A DNA stretch of 64,000 bases, from positions 372,001 to 436,000 of the forward strand of contig JACYLQ010000022.1 of the NCBI GenBank assembly GCA_015272395.1, in the 5' to 3' direction. The notes beneath the pieces were generated by a model. That model saw only the letters and a program-made list of their open reading frames with translations. It was not told the DNA's origin and ran no database searches. The position numbers and the translations under genes were made by a program. This stretch comes from Calothrix sp. C42_A2020_038 (GTDB taxonomy: Bacteria > Cyanobacteriota > Cyanobacteriia > Cyanobacteriales > Nostocaceae). Positions 56,042 to 64,000 of this stretch are shown piece after piece. The first letter of the stretch is position 1. Each line of letters starts with the position of its first letter.

Positions 56042-56599
56042 TTAGTTTTGGGTTTTTAGGAAATTAAGTCCTAATAGCAGAGCTGCAACAGTTCCTGCAA
56101 CACAAATCTCACCGCTCTCAATTTTGTTTAATACTGCTGAGACAGGAATTAACAAAACTTCTATCTCTTCCGTAATATCTAAATTTTGCTTACTTAATTT
56201 TACTACATTCTCTGCTAAAAATAAATGCGTTTTGTTTGTATCCTTAGCTGGTCTATCATAAAGAGTGGCAATTTTTTTGATGTTCTGAGCTACATACCCG
56301 GTTTCTTCCTCTAATTCTCTTAAAGCAGCAGATTTTGCATCTTCTGTATCTGGCTCAAATCCTCCAGCTGGAAGTTCGATAAAAAAATCTTCCATTGCAT
56401 GTCTGTATTGCCTCACAAATACAATCTCTTTGTTCGGGGTAATTGCTAATACTAATGCAACATCAGGTTTAATATGTACAAAAAAGTCATCTATAACCTT
56501 GCCATTTGGTAACTCAATTTCATCACGCCGAACTTTGCACCAACGATGATTGATAATCATCTCTGATTTTAAAAGCTTCCATTTTCCGAGTTGGCTCAT
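56042..56599 (-). CDS. Nudix hydrolase (ADP-ribose pyrophosphatase-like)
   Basis: 185 aa from the ATG at 56599; the TTG two codons earlier is less likely. The Nudix box is complete: GFEPDTEDAKSAALRELEEETG fits G-x5-E-x7-REUxEExG (shown as GFEPDTEDAK and SAALRELEEETG). Typical ADP-ribose/NDP-sugar pyrophosphatase context is present: VVLVRQYRHA-like EIVFVRQYRHAMEDFFIELP. It hydrolyses nucleoside-diphosphate-linked compounds; the exact substrate cannot be read. Upstream of and nearly abutting the ABA4-like gene. Confidence 0.9.
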   Translation of the reverse strand: MSQLGKWKLLKSEMIINHRWCKVRRDEIELPNGKVIDDFFVHIKPDVALVLAITPNKEIVFVRQYRHAMEDFFIELPAGGFEPDTEDAKSAALRELEEETGYVAQNIKKIATLYDRPAKDTNKTHLFLAENVVKLSKQNLDITEEIEVLLIPVSAVLNKIESGEICVAGTVAALLLGLNFLKTQN

Positions 56600-56864
56600 A
56601 AACAATATTCATTTTTTTAACAAAAATATTATATTTATTTTATCTGCTTTCGCAAACTTAGTTCAAGCGAAAGACAACTTTAGTCCGTTAATATTAAAAC
56701 CATAAAAAAATATAAAGGATATAAAGCTAAAAAGCCTTGTACAAATATATATCATATAAATATACCTTTTATGATAGATTTATATTACTCGCGAAAGATG
56801 TAAGTACATGACTAACTTTTTAGCATATATCTAAGCTTATTTATTGATTGCCAAAATATAAACT

Positions 56865-58556
56865 ATGCAAGAGTATGATGTGGTGATTATCGGCGCCGGA
56901 CACAACGGGTTAGTTTGCGCTGCGTATCTGCTAAAAGCCGGGTACAGTGTACTTTTACTAGAAAAACGTTCTGTACCAGGTGGCGCCGCAACAACTGAAG
57001 AGTGTATACCTGAAGCACCTGGGTTTAAGTTTAATTTATGTGCAATTGACCATGAGTTTATCCACCTCGGACCAGTAGTTCAAGAGTTAGAACTCGAAAA
57101 ATACGGGTTGGAGTATTTAGAGTGCGACCCAGTGGTATTTTGTCCCCATCCTGATGGAAAATACTTTTTAGGGCATAAATCAGTAGAAAAAACTTGTGCC
57201 GAAATCGCGCGTTATAATGAGCGCGATGCAAGAAAGTATGCCGAATTTACTGACTACTGGCAACGGGCAATTGGTGCCATGATACCAATGTTCAACGCAC
57301 CACCAAAATCAGTCATAGATATATTTGGTAATTATGATATAGCCAAAATCAAAGATTTATTCTCAGTAGTCGGTTCACCGAATAAAACTTTGGATTTTGT
57401 CCGTACAATGCTGACTAGTGCTGAAGATATTCTTAACGAGTGGTTCGACGAAGAGTTTCTCAAAGCACCCTTATCCAGACTTGCTGCCGAACTAGGGGCG
57501 CCACCTTCACAGAAAAACCTTGCCATTGGTGTAATGATGATGGCAATGCGTCACGACCCAGGTATGGCACGTCCGCGTGGTGGCACAGGTGCTTTAGTAC
57601 AAGCTTTAGTTAACTTAGTAACAAGCTTAGGTGGTAAAATTTTATGTGACCAGTACATTGAGAAAGTACTGGTTGATGAGGGTAAAGCAGTTGGTGTTCG
57701 GGCTGCTGGTGGTAATGAATACCGTGCAAAATATGGTGTAATTTCTAATATTGATGCTAAACGAGTATTTTTACAGTTGATGGATGCCAGCGACGTTGAC
57801 GCTGCTGACGAGAATTTGCGAGAACGCTTAGAACGGCGTATCGTTAACAATAATGAGACAATTCTCAAAATTGACTTAGCAATAGATGAACCTTTACATT
57901 TCCCTAACCACGAACACAAAGATGAATACTTGGTAGGTTCAATACTCATTGCTGATTCGATGACTCATGTAGAGAAAGCACATAGTCTATGTACATTGGG
58001 AGAAATTCCTGATGATGACCCATCCATGTATGTAGTAATGCCAAGCTTCCGCGACCCATCACTGGCACCAGCAGGAAAACACACTGTCTGGATTGAATTT
58101 TTTGCACCATATCAAATTGCAGGCGCCGAAGGTACTGGTTTGAGAGGTACTGGTTGGACTGATGAGTTGAAAAACAAAGTCGCTGACAAAGTAGTTGATA
58201 AACTCGCACAATATTCACCCAATTTGAAAAACTCAATTATCGCCCGTCGCGTTGAAAGTCCAGCAGAACTAGGTGAAAGATTAGGCGCCTACAAGGGTAA
58301 CTACTACCACATCGATATGACCCTAGACCAAATGGTCTTCTTCCGTCCTTTACCTGAAATTGCCAACTACAAAACACCCATCGAAAACCTATTCCTAACA
58401 GGTGCAGGTACTCACCCAGGTGGTTCAATTTCTGGAATGCCAGGAAGAAACTGCGCGCGGGTCTTCCTCCAAACACACCGTCCAATAGCCCAAACACTCA
58501 AAGACGCAAGAGATGCCATAGCTTCCACAGTCTCATCAGTGTTCAAAATTAATTAA
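56865..58556 (+). CDS. crtO: beta-carotene ketolase, CrtO type (FAD-dependent)
   Basis: Adds 4-keto groups to beta-carotene giving echinenone/canthaxanthin. CrtO is desaturase-like and unrelated to CrtW. The 563-aa protein opens with the dinucleotide-binding VVIIGAGHNGLVCAAYLL, then LLEKRSVPGGAATTEE, FNLCAIDHEFIHLGPVVQEL and YGLEYLECDPVVFCP, all close to the cyanobacterial CrtO pattern. The C-terminus has PIENLFLTGAGTHPGGSISG and MPGRNCARVFLQ. The start is ATG 56865 with no strong Shine-Dalgarno. Echinenone also serves the orange carotenoid protein in photoprotection; no OCP gene is in view. Confidence 0.93.
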   Translation: MQEYDVVIIGAGHNGLVCAAYLLKAGYSVLLLEKRSVPGGAATTEECIPEAPGFKFNLCAIDHEFIHLGPVVQELELEKYGLEYLECDPVVFCPHPDGKYFLGHKSVEKTCAEIARYNERDARKYAEFTDYWQRAIGAMIPMFNAPPKSVIDIFGNYDIAKIKDLFSVVGSPNKTLDFVRTMLTSAEDILNEWFDEEFLKAPLSRLAAELGAPPSQKNLAIGVMMMAMRHDPGMARPRGGTGALVQALVNLVTSLGGKILCDQYIEKVLVDEGKAVGVRAAGGNEYRAKYGVISNIDAKRVFLQLMDASDVDAADENLRERLERRIVNNNETILKIDLAIDEPLHFPNHEHKDEYLVGSILIADSMTHVEKAHSLCTLGEIPDDDPSMYVVMPSFRDPSLAPAGKHTVWIEFFAPYQIAGAEGTGLRGTGWTDELKNKVADKVVDKLAQYSPNLKNSIIARRVESPAELGERLGAYKGNYYHIDMTLDQMVFFRPLPEIANYKTPIENLFLTGAGTHPGGSISGMPGRNCARVFLQTHRPIAQTLKDARDAIASTVSSVFKIN

Positions 58557-58560
58557 CTTA

Positions 58561-58586
58561 TTGTGGTACAGGCATCCTGCCTGTAC
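58561..58586. repeat. dispersed palindrome TACAGGC-ATCCT-GCCTGTA
   Basis: Perfect 7-bp arms preceded by TTGTGG, five bases past the crtO stop. Same family as 45084 and 50706. May terminate crtO. Confidence 0.75.
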
Positions 58587-58612
58587 ATGTGATCCAATTT
58601 ATTAAATTTCAT

Positions 58613-59233
58613 ATGGTAGAAATTCTCAAAGCTAGAGACGTTACACTTGCTCAACTGAGTGAAAAATTTGGTTTAGAGCGTAGTGATGATGAAAACTTCT
58701 TTCGCGAGTGGCAAGATGACTTACCAGAATTAAACCAGCAAGAAAAACAAGCATTAGATGAAGTCAAAACTGAGTATTTATATTTATCCAAATATCCATT
58801 GTTAGAACCTATCGTTCAAATGGTTGTTCTGGCGCCGCTTCTAAAGCTATCAGGTTTTTATCGTCCTCCTTTTTACCTGGCAGCAGAAAAAGAAATTGAA
58901 ATAACATCCGAAGACGAAGGTACTATAATACGAGGCAAAATAGACGTTTTAATTTTTCAACCACAGTTTTGGGTACTTGTAATAGAAGCCAAAAAAGCAG
59001 AGTTTTCCTTAGAAGCAGCTATTCCTCAAGCTTTAGTTTATATGCTAGCCAACCCAGATATTAATAAACCAACGTTTGGTTTTGTTACAAACGGTAATGA
59101 ATTTCAATTTCTTAAGTTAACCAGACAGGTTGAACCACGATATGGTAGGTCTTATCCTTTATCTATCTATCGTGGAGATGATATTTATAGTACACTAAGT
59201 GGACTGAAACGACTAAGAGAACTTGTGATTTAA
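58613..59233 (+). CDS. predicted PD-(D/E)XK nuclease-fold protein (type I R-subunit N-terminal-like)
   Basis: 206 aa from the ATG at 58613; a GTG eight codons earlier overlaps the palindromic repeat and is less likely. The central motif RGKIDVLIFQPQFWVLVIEAKKAE fits the PD-(D/E)XK catalytic pattern (D...EAK: KIDVLI, VIEAKKA), as in HsdR N-terminal domains. The context PQALVYMLANP and FGFVTNGNEFQFLKL is a known cyanobacterial group often annotated as restriction endonuclease subunit R. It has no helicase or methylase partner, so it is not a complete type I system. Function unknown. Confidence 0.72.
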   Translation: MVEILKARDVTLAQLSEKFGLERSDDENFFREWQDDLPELNQQEKQALDEVKTEYLYLSKYPLLEPIVQMVVLAPLLKLSGFYRPPFYLAAEKEIEITSEDEGTIIRGKIDVLIFQPQFWVLVIEAKKAEFSLEAAIPQALVYMLANPDINKPTFGFVTNGNEFQFLKLTRQVEPRYGRSYPLSIYRGDDIYSTLSGLKRLRELVI

Positions 59234-59487
59234 TTTTACAAGGAGTAACAACAATGAATACACGGAGATGATTTTATAATTTAAATCAACGATTTTCTAA
59301 CTGCAAAAACGCGCAAAATAATATTAAAATTTAATAAATCTTACCTCCCTTATTCTCTTTTCTCTGTGCCCTCTACATGTAAATAATAATAATTTTTACC
59401 ATAATTATTTATTTTCTATATAGCATAACAGAGTCTGGAATCAATTATAATAGCTAGAGATAATATTAATCTATTTGAGAAATTATA

Positions 59488-60099
59488 ATGTCATATAGTG
59501 ATTTTAAAACTCTTGATAAAGCTATTAATGACTTAAACTTAAATCTTGAAGAGAGTCATGATTTGTTTGCGAATATTGTTCCAATTCAACCATCTCAAAG
59601 ATTAAAAGAAACTTTAGAAGAGACTTTAGAACTTGCAACTAATATTAGTACAGAGAAAGCAAGGTCAGAATTAATTATCACTCCGGTACTTTTGGAAGTT
59701 AGAAGAATGTTCCAAGGTAAAATTGGTTATTTCTCAGGAAATTCTTTTAACGTAGATGATAGCAGAGGACTTAATGGTGTATGTGATTTTATTTTGAGCG
59801 CGTCAGAAAATCAATTAATAATTACTGCTCCTGTTATTACATTGGTTGAAGCTAAGGATAATGACTTGAGACAGGGTTTGGGACAATGCGTTGCTGAAAT
59901 GGTAGCTGCTCAAGTATTTAATGAGCGTAAAGGAAAACCACAAACTATATATGGGGTAGTATCAACTGGTACGCTCTGGAAGTTTTTGATGCTTGAGGGA
60001 CAAACGGTAAAAATTGATCGGGCTGAATACTTTATTACGCAGATAGAGAAAATTTTAGGAATTTTGGCTCAACCGTTTAAGATAATTTTCTCTAGTTAG
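59488..60099 (+). CDS. second predicted PD-(D/E)XK-like protein
   Basis: 203 aa. Coiled N-terminal third, then TEKARSELIITPVLLEVRRM, and the candidate catalytic pair GVCDFILSA...VITLVEAKDND (D...EAK). The ending IYGVVSTGTLWKFLMLEGQ parallels FGFVTNGNEFQFLKL in the previous protein, so the two share a nuclease-like core though overall identity is low. It lies 254 bases downstream on the same strand. It may be an orphan nuclease or scaffold; unknown. Confidence 0.68.
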   Translation: MSYSDFKTLDKAINDLNLNLEESHDLFANIVPIQPSQRLKETLEETLELATNISTEKARSELIITPVLLEVRRMFQGKIGYFSGNSFNVDDSRGLNGVCDFILSASENQLIITAPVITLVEAKDNDLRQGLGQCVAEMVAAQVFNERKGKPQTIYGVVSTGTLWKFLMLEGQTVKIDRAEYFITQIEKILGILAQPFKIIFSS

Positions 60100-60323
60100 T
60101 TATCATTGTTCTCCTCTGTCTGTGTTAAGAGCGTCTCTATCGTATAAATATTTACTCTAGAATTTGTTGGAAATGTTGAGTTTGCGTAGCGTACACTAAC
60201 CTACATCTTTCGGGGAAAACAAAAAATATGTCAAATACTCGATTTGTATAACTCGTGAAAGAGTAAAATTCTCTATGTGCTTCTTAATATCGTGGGATAT
60301 ACCTTAACTCTTTACTAGTAACG

Positions 60324-60488
60324 ATGGAAGCATACGATGTTGTAATCATAGGCGCCACTACTGAACAACTTCTACCAAAAGAAGCACCTAACAATGGAAG
60401 CTATGCTTGGCATTGGAGAGAAGTAGGAAATAGGGCAAGGTCTTATTTACCTGCTTCCAGTGTTTCAAGAATTGCTAAACCCACTTGA
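60324..60488 (+). pseudogene. flavoprotein N-terminus fused to unrelated sequence (relic)
   Basis: The frame starts MEAYDVVIIGA, the first beta strand of an FAD-binding oxidoreductase as in CrtO (MQEYDVVIIGAGHNGL), but diverges immediately after GGCGCC into TTEQLLPKEAPNNGSYAWHW and stops at codon 55. The break occurs exactly at a GGCGCC site. Its end overlaps a small minus-strand gene. Probably a rearrangement relic. Confidence 0.5.
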
Positions 60489-60574
60489 CAAACTAACATT
60501 AGAAATATGCAGCCTCCTGCAAAGGCGACTGTAAAAAATTGAAGTGCTGTTTCAAAGTACACTATAGAATTCAT
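60443..60574 (-). CDS. 43-aa single-pass membrane microprotein
   Basis: Minus-strand reading frame MNSIVYFETALQFFTVAFAG, GCIFLMLVCQVGLAILETLE, AGK. A perfect AGGAG lies six bases before the ATG. One transmembrane helix (about residues 9-34) is followed by a short acidic/basic end. It resembles in style the small subunits attached to photosynthetic or respiratory complexes, but I recognise no family. The strong ribosome-binding site and the clean hydrophobic pattern favour a real gene. Confidence 0.6.
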   Translation of the reverse strand: MNSIVYFETALQFFTVAFAGGCIFLMLVCQVGLAILETLEAGK

Positions 60575-60803
60575 ATTCTGCTCCTGTGGCGTAAAAAATT
60601 ATAACTAACTGGCGCCACTACTATAGCGTATATAGGTCTCCAATAATCAACTTATGCAACGTGACGTGCAGTTCTTAGTGTCTCACCTTGGATGGAGCAT
60701 GATAACTTCTTTCTTTGTGAATAATCTAAGGTCATACTTACTACTGATGAAAAGGAGTGTAAAAACTGATGGAATGTATATAGCGTAGCTAATGTTTGGA
60801 ATC

Positions 60804-61892
60804 ATGACTAAGCGGGTTTTAATTCTCGGTGGACGAGGAAGGATTGGTAGTAGTGTTGCTCACGATATTGTCACTCATACACAGGCAGAAGTGACTATTA
60901 CTGGACGTTCTCCTGCAACCCAACTCAATGATAGGCGCCTTCAGTATTTAGAATTAGACTTGGCAGAAAATCAGAAGCTACGCGCGGCGATATCTTGTTC
61001 AGATGTTGTAATTCACTGTGCTGGACCGTTTCATTATCGCGACGCTAAAGTTCTTGAACTCTGTATTGAACATAGTGTAAATTATCTTGATGTTAGTGAC
61101 CATCGTTCTTTCACTATTAAAGCTTTAAAATATCATCAAGATGCCCTAAAATCAGGTATTACAGCAATTGTTAACACTGGGATATTCCCTGGTATTTCCA
61201 ACAGTATGGTACGACATGATATTGAAAAATTTGATACAGCAGAGACAATTCATTTGAGTTATTTAGTTGCTGGTTCAGGTGGCGCCGGTGTTACTGTAAT
61301 GCGGACTACTTTTTTAGGGTTGCAAAATCCCTTCCATGCTTGGATTGATGGAAAATGGCAAGTTGTTAAACCCTATACACAGCGAGAAGTTGTTAACTTC
61401 CCGAAACCGTATGGAAATAATGGTGTTTACTGGTTTGATATGCCAGAAACCTTTACCCTGCCAAAGGCGTTTCCAAGCATTAAAAACGTAATTACCAAGT
61501 TTGGCTCGGTTCCTGATTTCTATAATCACTTGACTTGGATTGCTGCTAATATTTTCCCGAAGTCGTGGATACAAAGTAAGTTTGGTGTTGAGTTCCTAGC
61601 AAATGTCAGCCACCGAATGACTGATGTCACTGATCGATTTAGTGGTATCGGTGTTGCAGTCCGTTCGCAAGTTTCCGGTATCAAAGGTGGCAAAAACGCT
61701 ACTTATTGTTCAACTCTAGTTCATAACAATACTGCGACCGCAGCAGGCGCCGGCACTGGCAGCATCGCACAATTGCTACTTGAAGGATTTAGTAAACCAG
61801 GAGTTTACCCTGTTGAAGAAGCTGTGACAACAGATTTATTTGAACAAATAATTCAAAGTCGAGGAATTGAAATAATCTCTAACTGGCAGTAG
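60804..61892 (+). CDS. saccharopine-dehydrogenase-like NAD(P)-binding protein
   Basis: 362 aa from the ATG at 60804. Rossmann motif RVLILGGRGRIGSSVA, then the characteristic SDVVIHCAGPFHYRDAKVLELCIEHSVNYLDVSD (core VIHCAGPF and NYLDVSD) of the saccharopine dehydrogenase/reductase superfamily. Later segments LVAGSGGAGVTVMRTTF and FSGIGVAVRSQVSG match cyanobacterial proteins of this superfamily with no assigned substrate. True saccharopine dehydrogenase activity is unlikely, since these bacteria make lysine by the DAP route. It is a stand-alone gene. Confidence 0.85.
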   Translation: MTKRVLILGGRGRIGSSVAHDIVTHTQAEVTITGRSPATQLNDRRLQYLELDLAENQKLRAAISCSDVVIHCAGPFHYRDAKVLELCIEHSVNYLDVSDHRSFTIKALKYHQDALKSGITAIVNTGIFPGISNSMVRHDIEKFDTAETIHLSYLVAGSGGAGVTVMRTTFLGLQNPFHAWIDGKWQVVKPYTQREVVNFPKPYGNNGVYWFDMPETFTLPKAFPSIKNVITKFGSVPDFYNHLTWIAANIFPKSWIQSKFGVEFLANVSHRMTDVTDRFSGIGVAVRSQVSGIKGGKNATYCSTLVHNNTATAAGAGTGSIAQLLLEGFSKPGVYPVEEAVTTDLFEQIIQSRGIEIISNWQ

Positions 61893-61984
61893 CTCAGTAT
61901 TGAAAATATGCGTTTTGATTAAATCTTGCAATCCTGGTATAACTGAGGTATAACCGAAGTGTAGAACTTTCAACTAAGGTCACT

Positions 61985-62221
61985 ATGAAAACTGCGATTT
62001 CGCTTCCAGATTCAGTGTTTGAGCAGGCAGAAGCACTCGCTCAACAGTTAGGATTGTCGCGTAGTGAGCTTTATACAAAAGCGTTACAGGCGTATTTGAA
62101 GAGGTACAACCGCGATCGAATCTTACTCAAGTTAAACCAAGTTTATTCCAGAGAGTCCTCTGAACTCGATTCAGTAATGGCAAGGATGCAGTTTATGTCC
62201 TTGCCCCGCGAGGATTGGTAA
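61985..62221 (+). CDS. mazE: MazE-type (ribbon-helix-helix) antitoxin
   Basis: 78 aa. The start KTAISLPDSVFEQAEALAQQ is a ribbon-helix-helix DNA-binding motif, followed by LGLSRSELYTKALQAYLKR. The C-terminal tail, rich in acidic and hydrophobic residues (ESSELDSVMARMQFMSL), should wrap the toxin. Its TAA overlaps the toxin ATG (TAATG), so translation is coupled. It presumably represses its own promoter. Confidence 0.88.
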   Translation: MKTAISLPDSVFEQAEALAQQLGLSRSELYTKALQAYLKRYNRDRILLKLNQVYSRESSELDSVMARMQFMSLPREDW

Positions 62222-62559
62222 TGTATCGAGGAGAAATTTGGTGGGCGAATTTACCCAATCCAGTAGGTTCAGAACCTGGATATCGCCGTCCCGTTTTGGT
62301 GATTCAAGATGATACTTTCACTCAAAGTCGTATTAGAACAATTATTGTTGTCGTCATTACCTCAAATGTCCAGTTAGCAGAAGCGCCGGGCAATGTATTA
62401 TTACCTCGTGAGGTATCCGGTTTACCGAGAGATTCCGTCGCAAATGTTTCTCAGATTTTCACAGTTGATAAAACATTCTTGGTTGAGCGCGTTGGTGCGT
62501 TACCCGATTATTTACAGGAGGAGGTAGATGAAGGTTTACGAACAATTTTGTATCTCTAG
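62221..62559 (+). CDS. mazF: MazF/PemK-family toxin (endoribonuclease)
   Basis: 112 aa from the ATG that overlaps the antitoxin stop. Family hallmarks: RGEIWWANLPNPVGSEPGYR at the start, RPVLVIQDD, RTIIVVVITSN, NVLLPREVSGLPRDSVANVSQ and TVDKTFL. MazF proteins cut single-stranded mRNA at short motifs. The cassette abuts a truncated VWA gene on the opposite strand, so it may have arrived by insertion. Confidence 0.93.
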   Translation: MYRGEIWWANLPNPVGSEPGYRRPVLVIQDDTFTQSRIRTIIVVVITSNVQLAEAPGNVLLPREVSGLPRDSVANVSQIFTVDKTFLVERVGALPDYLQEEVDEGLRTILYL

Positions 62560-62932
62560 CAATACTAACTAACCCTGCTTTTAAACTTAAATCGGCTTGT
62601 ACTTCACTGTCAATAACTACTTGTAACAACGTGACATCTCTATCAAAAGTATAAATAGTAACAGTATCCCCCAATTGAGCTGTGTTAACAAATTCAGTAA
62701 CAGAGTTTTTAACTTGGTCAAAAATATCTTTTGTACCACCAACACCACGCATTGAAGCAGAAGTATCAACCACGACAATCCAGTCAATCCCACCTTTTGG
62801 AGTAGCTTGAGCTTTGGCAGCGCAGAAGTTAGAAATTAGCATCAAAGCAAAAGCAATAATGCCCGGTGTTGACCCATGTTTAACCCAATGCTTGAAGTAT
62901 CTTAAACCCATAATCTCTTTAGGCATTTTCAA
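62459..62932 (-). pseudogene. truncated von Willebrand factor A (VWA) domain protein
   Basis: The N-terminus has a likely signal (GIIAFALMLISNFCAAKAQA), then GGIDWIVVVDTSASM with the MIDAS DxSxS motif, FDQVKNSVTEFVNTAQLGDT and VTIYTFDRDVTLLQ. After about residue 120 homology ends and the reading frame continues across the antisense of the mazF 3' end (before 62560) before stopping. A complete VWA domain needs ~170 residues plus. The gene thus looks 3'-truncated at the mazEF junction. Confidence 0.75.
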
Positions 62933-63231
62933 GCTACTGTGTTGTTAGCAGAAACTTATATCGAAAATTAATCGATACATCTGCTTTCAATTGGCAGTTA
63001 AAAAGTTTTATTAGGCTGAATTTATAAACTTAATCTGACACATCTTGATGATAATCAACCAATAGCTTTTGACCTTTATCACCAAGTACTGAAACAACAA
63101 AAATTTACCTATTTATGAAATAAGTAAAAACACACACAACAATTAAAATAATATTTATTATTATTTATTTTCTATGTCTTAGTGAGGGGTTAACTTAGTT
63201 TTTAAATGGCTTGAACTAAATGATTGTTAAA
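62933..63231. other. 299-base AT-rich intergenic region
   Basis: Presumed promoter of the VWA fragment and 3' end of the decarboxylase; no element recognised. Confidence 0.5.
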
Positions 63232-64000
63232 TCAGGCAACAACCTTCAGGGTTTTTAGAGTTGAATCTGCACAACCAGTTAAAAAACCTCCTAATGTTTT
63301 AACTTCTCGAAGATATTTTAATGTTTCTTTGGTGATAATTTCACCAGGCATTAATACAGGAATACCGGGAGGGTAGGGACATACTATTTCGGCACTAATA
63401 CGTGAGTAAGTTTGTTCAAATGGTAGAGTTTCGGTTGCTGCAAAATAAGCATCGCGCGGAGAAATATGTAATAAGTTACTTGCTGTGGTGAGATTATCCC
63501 ATAGATATTTTGTTGTATTTGCATTGATTTTATCTTCACTCTTTACAGGCGCCATAACAATAAGTGCTTTGAAAGCTTGTATTAATTTATCAATATCTTC
63601 TTTGGTGTTACCTATACTGATAATAAAAGTGAGATTTAAAAGCGATGCTAACTCGCTTCTAACTCCCAGTTGAGTTTCAAGGATTTCATCTGCTTCAAAT
63701 CCTGTGATTCTGAGTTGGGAGATATTGATAGTTAAACGAGTGGGGTCAACCCTCTTGAATTTCCCCCCTTGGTGATGGGGAATATCATAAACTGATAGTC
63801 TGGGAATTTTATTGATGGCTTTGCGCGCGGTATGGGCAAGGTGTAATGTTTGGGAAATTAGCTGTTTACCGTGTAATGCCATTTGTGCGCGCGCTGCATC
63901 TAAAGAAGCCATTAGTATATAGCTTGGGCTTGTTGACTGCACTAACTGTAAAGCTTTACTAATTCGGTCATAGTTAACTCTGTTTCCTTGAACATGTAGC
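63232..64000 (-). CDS. Orn/Lys/Arg decarboxylase-family protein, C-terminal part (5' end outside window)
   Basis: The reading frame stays open to the window edge and continues beyond (…NYDRISKALQLVQSTSPSYI). Only the last ~255 residues are seen. STSPSYILMASLDAARAQMA follows the PLP-domain in this family; then HQGGKFKRVDPTRLTIN and the C-terminal domain with ALIVMAPVKSEDK and PYPPGIPVLMPGEIIT, all typical of cyanobacterial aminotransferase/Orn-Lys-Arg decarboxylase fold proteins. The PLP lysine is outside. The substrate (arginine, ornithine or lysine) is not clear from this half. Confidence 0.9.
   Translation of the reverse strand, partial: LHVQGNRVNYDRISKALQLVQSTSPSYILMASLDAARAQMALHGKQLISQTLHLAHTARKAINKIPRLSVYDIPHHQGGKFKRVDPTRLTINISQLRITGFEADEILETQLGVRSELASLLNLTFIISIGNTKEDIDKLIQAFKALIVMAPVKSEDKINANTTKYLWDNLTTASNLLHISPRDAYFAATETLPFEQTYSRISAEIVCPYPPGIPVLMPGEIITKETLKYLREVKTLGGFLTGCADSTLKTLKVVA

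Noticed and set aside
59255-59272. ATG with good Shine-Dalgarno after the first PD-(D/E)XK gene (AAGGAGTAACAACAATG)
   Set aside because: Frame ends after five codons; may be a relic start, not a gene.

Overview
The window reads as a chromosomal segment of a filamentous, probably heterocyst-forming (Nostocales-type) cyanobacterium. Supporting genes are a plant-type ferredoxin:thioredoxin reductase catalytic subunit, beta-carotene ketolase CrtO, an ABA4-like protein, a carotenoid cleavage oxygenase, a Slr0642-type folate carrier, pentapeptide-repeat membrane proteins and a giant HstK-type Ser/Thr-His kinase. The DNA is AT-rich and carries heptameric tandem repeats and dispersed small palindromes typical of that group. 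The usual cyanobacterial HIP1 octamer GCGATCGC is almost absent (one copy seen). The hexanucleotide GGCGCC takes its place: about 85 copies by eye, nearly all inside genes.

Layout. 0.1-2.4 kb: rubrerythrin behind a 31-bp palindrome, then a carotenoid oxygenase. 2.6-9.3 kb: folate carrier, then transaldolase, GAPDH-1 and phosphoketolase on one strand, a sugar-catabolic group. 9.7-13.6 kb: RimM, an AvtA-type aminotransferase, glutathione-dependent formaldehyde dehydrogenase and a GNAT acetyltransferase. 13.8-15.9 kb: an IS605-type element with divergent tnpA and tnpB. 16.5-19.5 kb: two tandem membrane-anchored pentapeptide-repeat proteins. 20-24.6 kb: a complete five-gene branched-chain/neutral amino-acid ABC importer. 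24.8-34.2 kb: a dCache histidine kinase, a cytochrome P450 and the HstK-type kinase. 34.4-41.2 kb: histidine phosphatase, glucokinase, a secreted unknown, PilT-like ATPase, DUF58 protein, FtrC and DUF309. 41.5-44.8 kb: a 59-aa protein, a receiver-only response regulator and polyphosphate kinase.

45.2-51.3 kb holds the most unusual locus: pilin-like protein, secreted unknown, PapD-like chaperone and a 1190-aa usher-like outer-membrane protein, all on the minus strand. It looks like a chaperone-usher surface-fibre system. 51.9-58.6 kb: sensor kinase, ABC exporter, ABA4-like protein, Nudix hydrolase and CrtO. 58.6-64 kb is accessory: two PD-(D/E)XK-like proteins, a 43-aa membrane protein, a saccharopine-dehydrogenase-like protein, MazEF abutting a truncated VWA gene, and the C-terminal half of an Orn/Lys/Arg decarboxylase running off the window.

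Functional themes: sugar catabolism (glucokinase, GAPDH-1, transaldolase, phosphoketolase), carotenoid modification and cleavage, amino-acid uptake, large multi-sensor signalling proteins without adjacent partners, and surface appendages. Gene debris is scattered through the window: a DUF4351 tail, a HicB-like antitoxin, a DUF2281-like N-terminus, a flavoprotein N-terminus, the VWA fragment and a copy of the rimM tail. I saw no tRNA, rRNA, CRISPR array or prophage.
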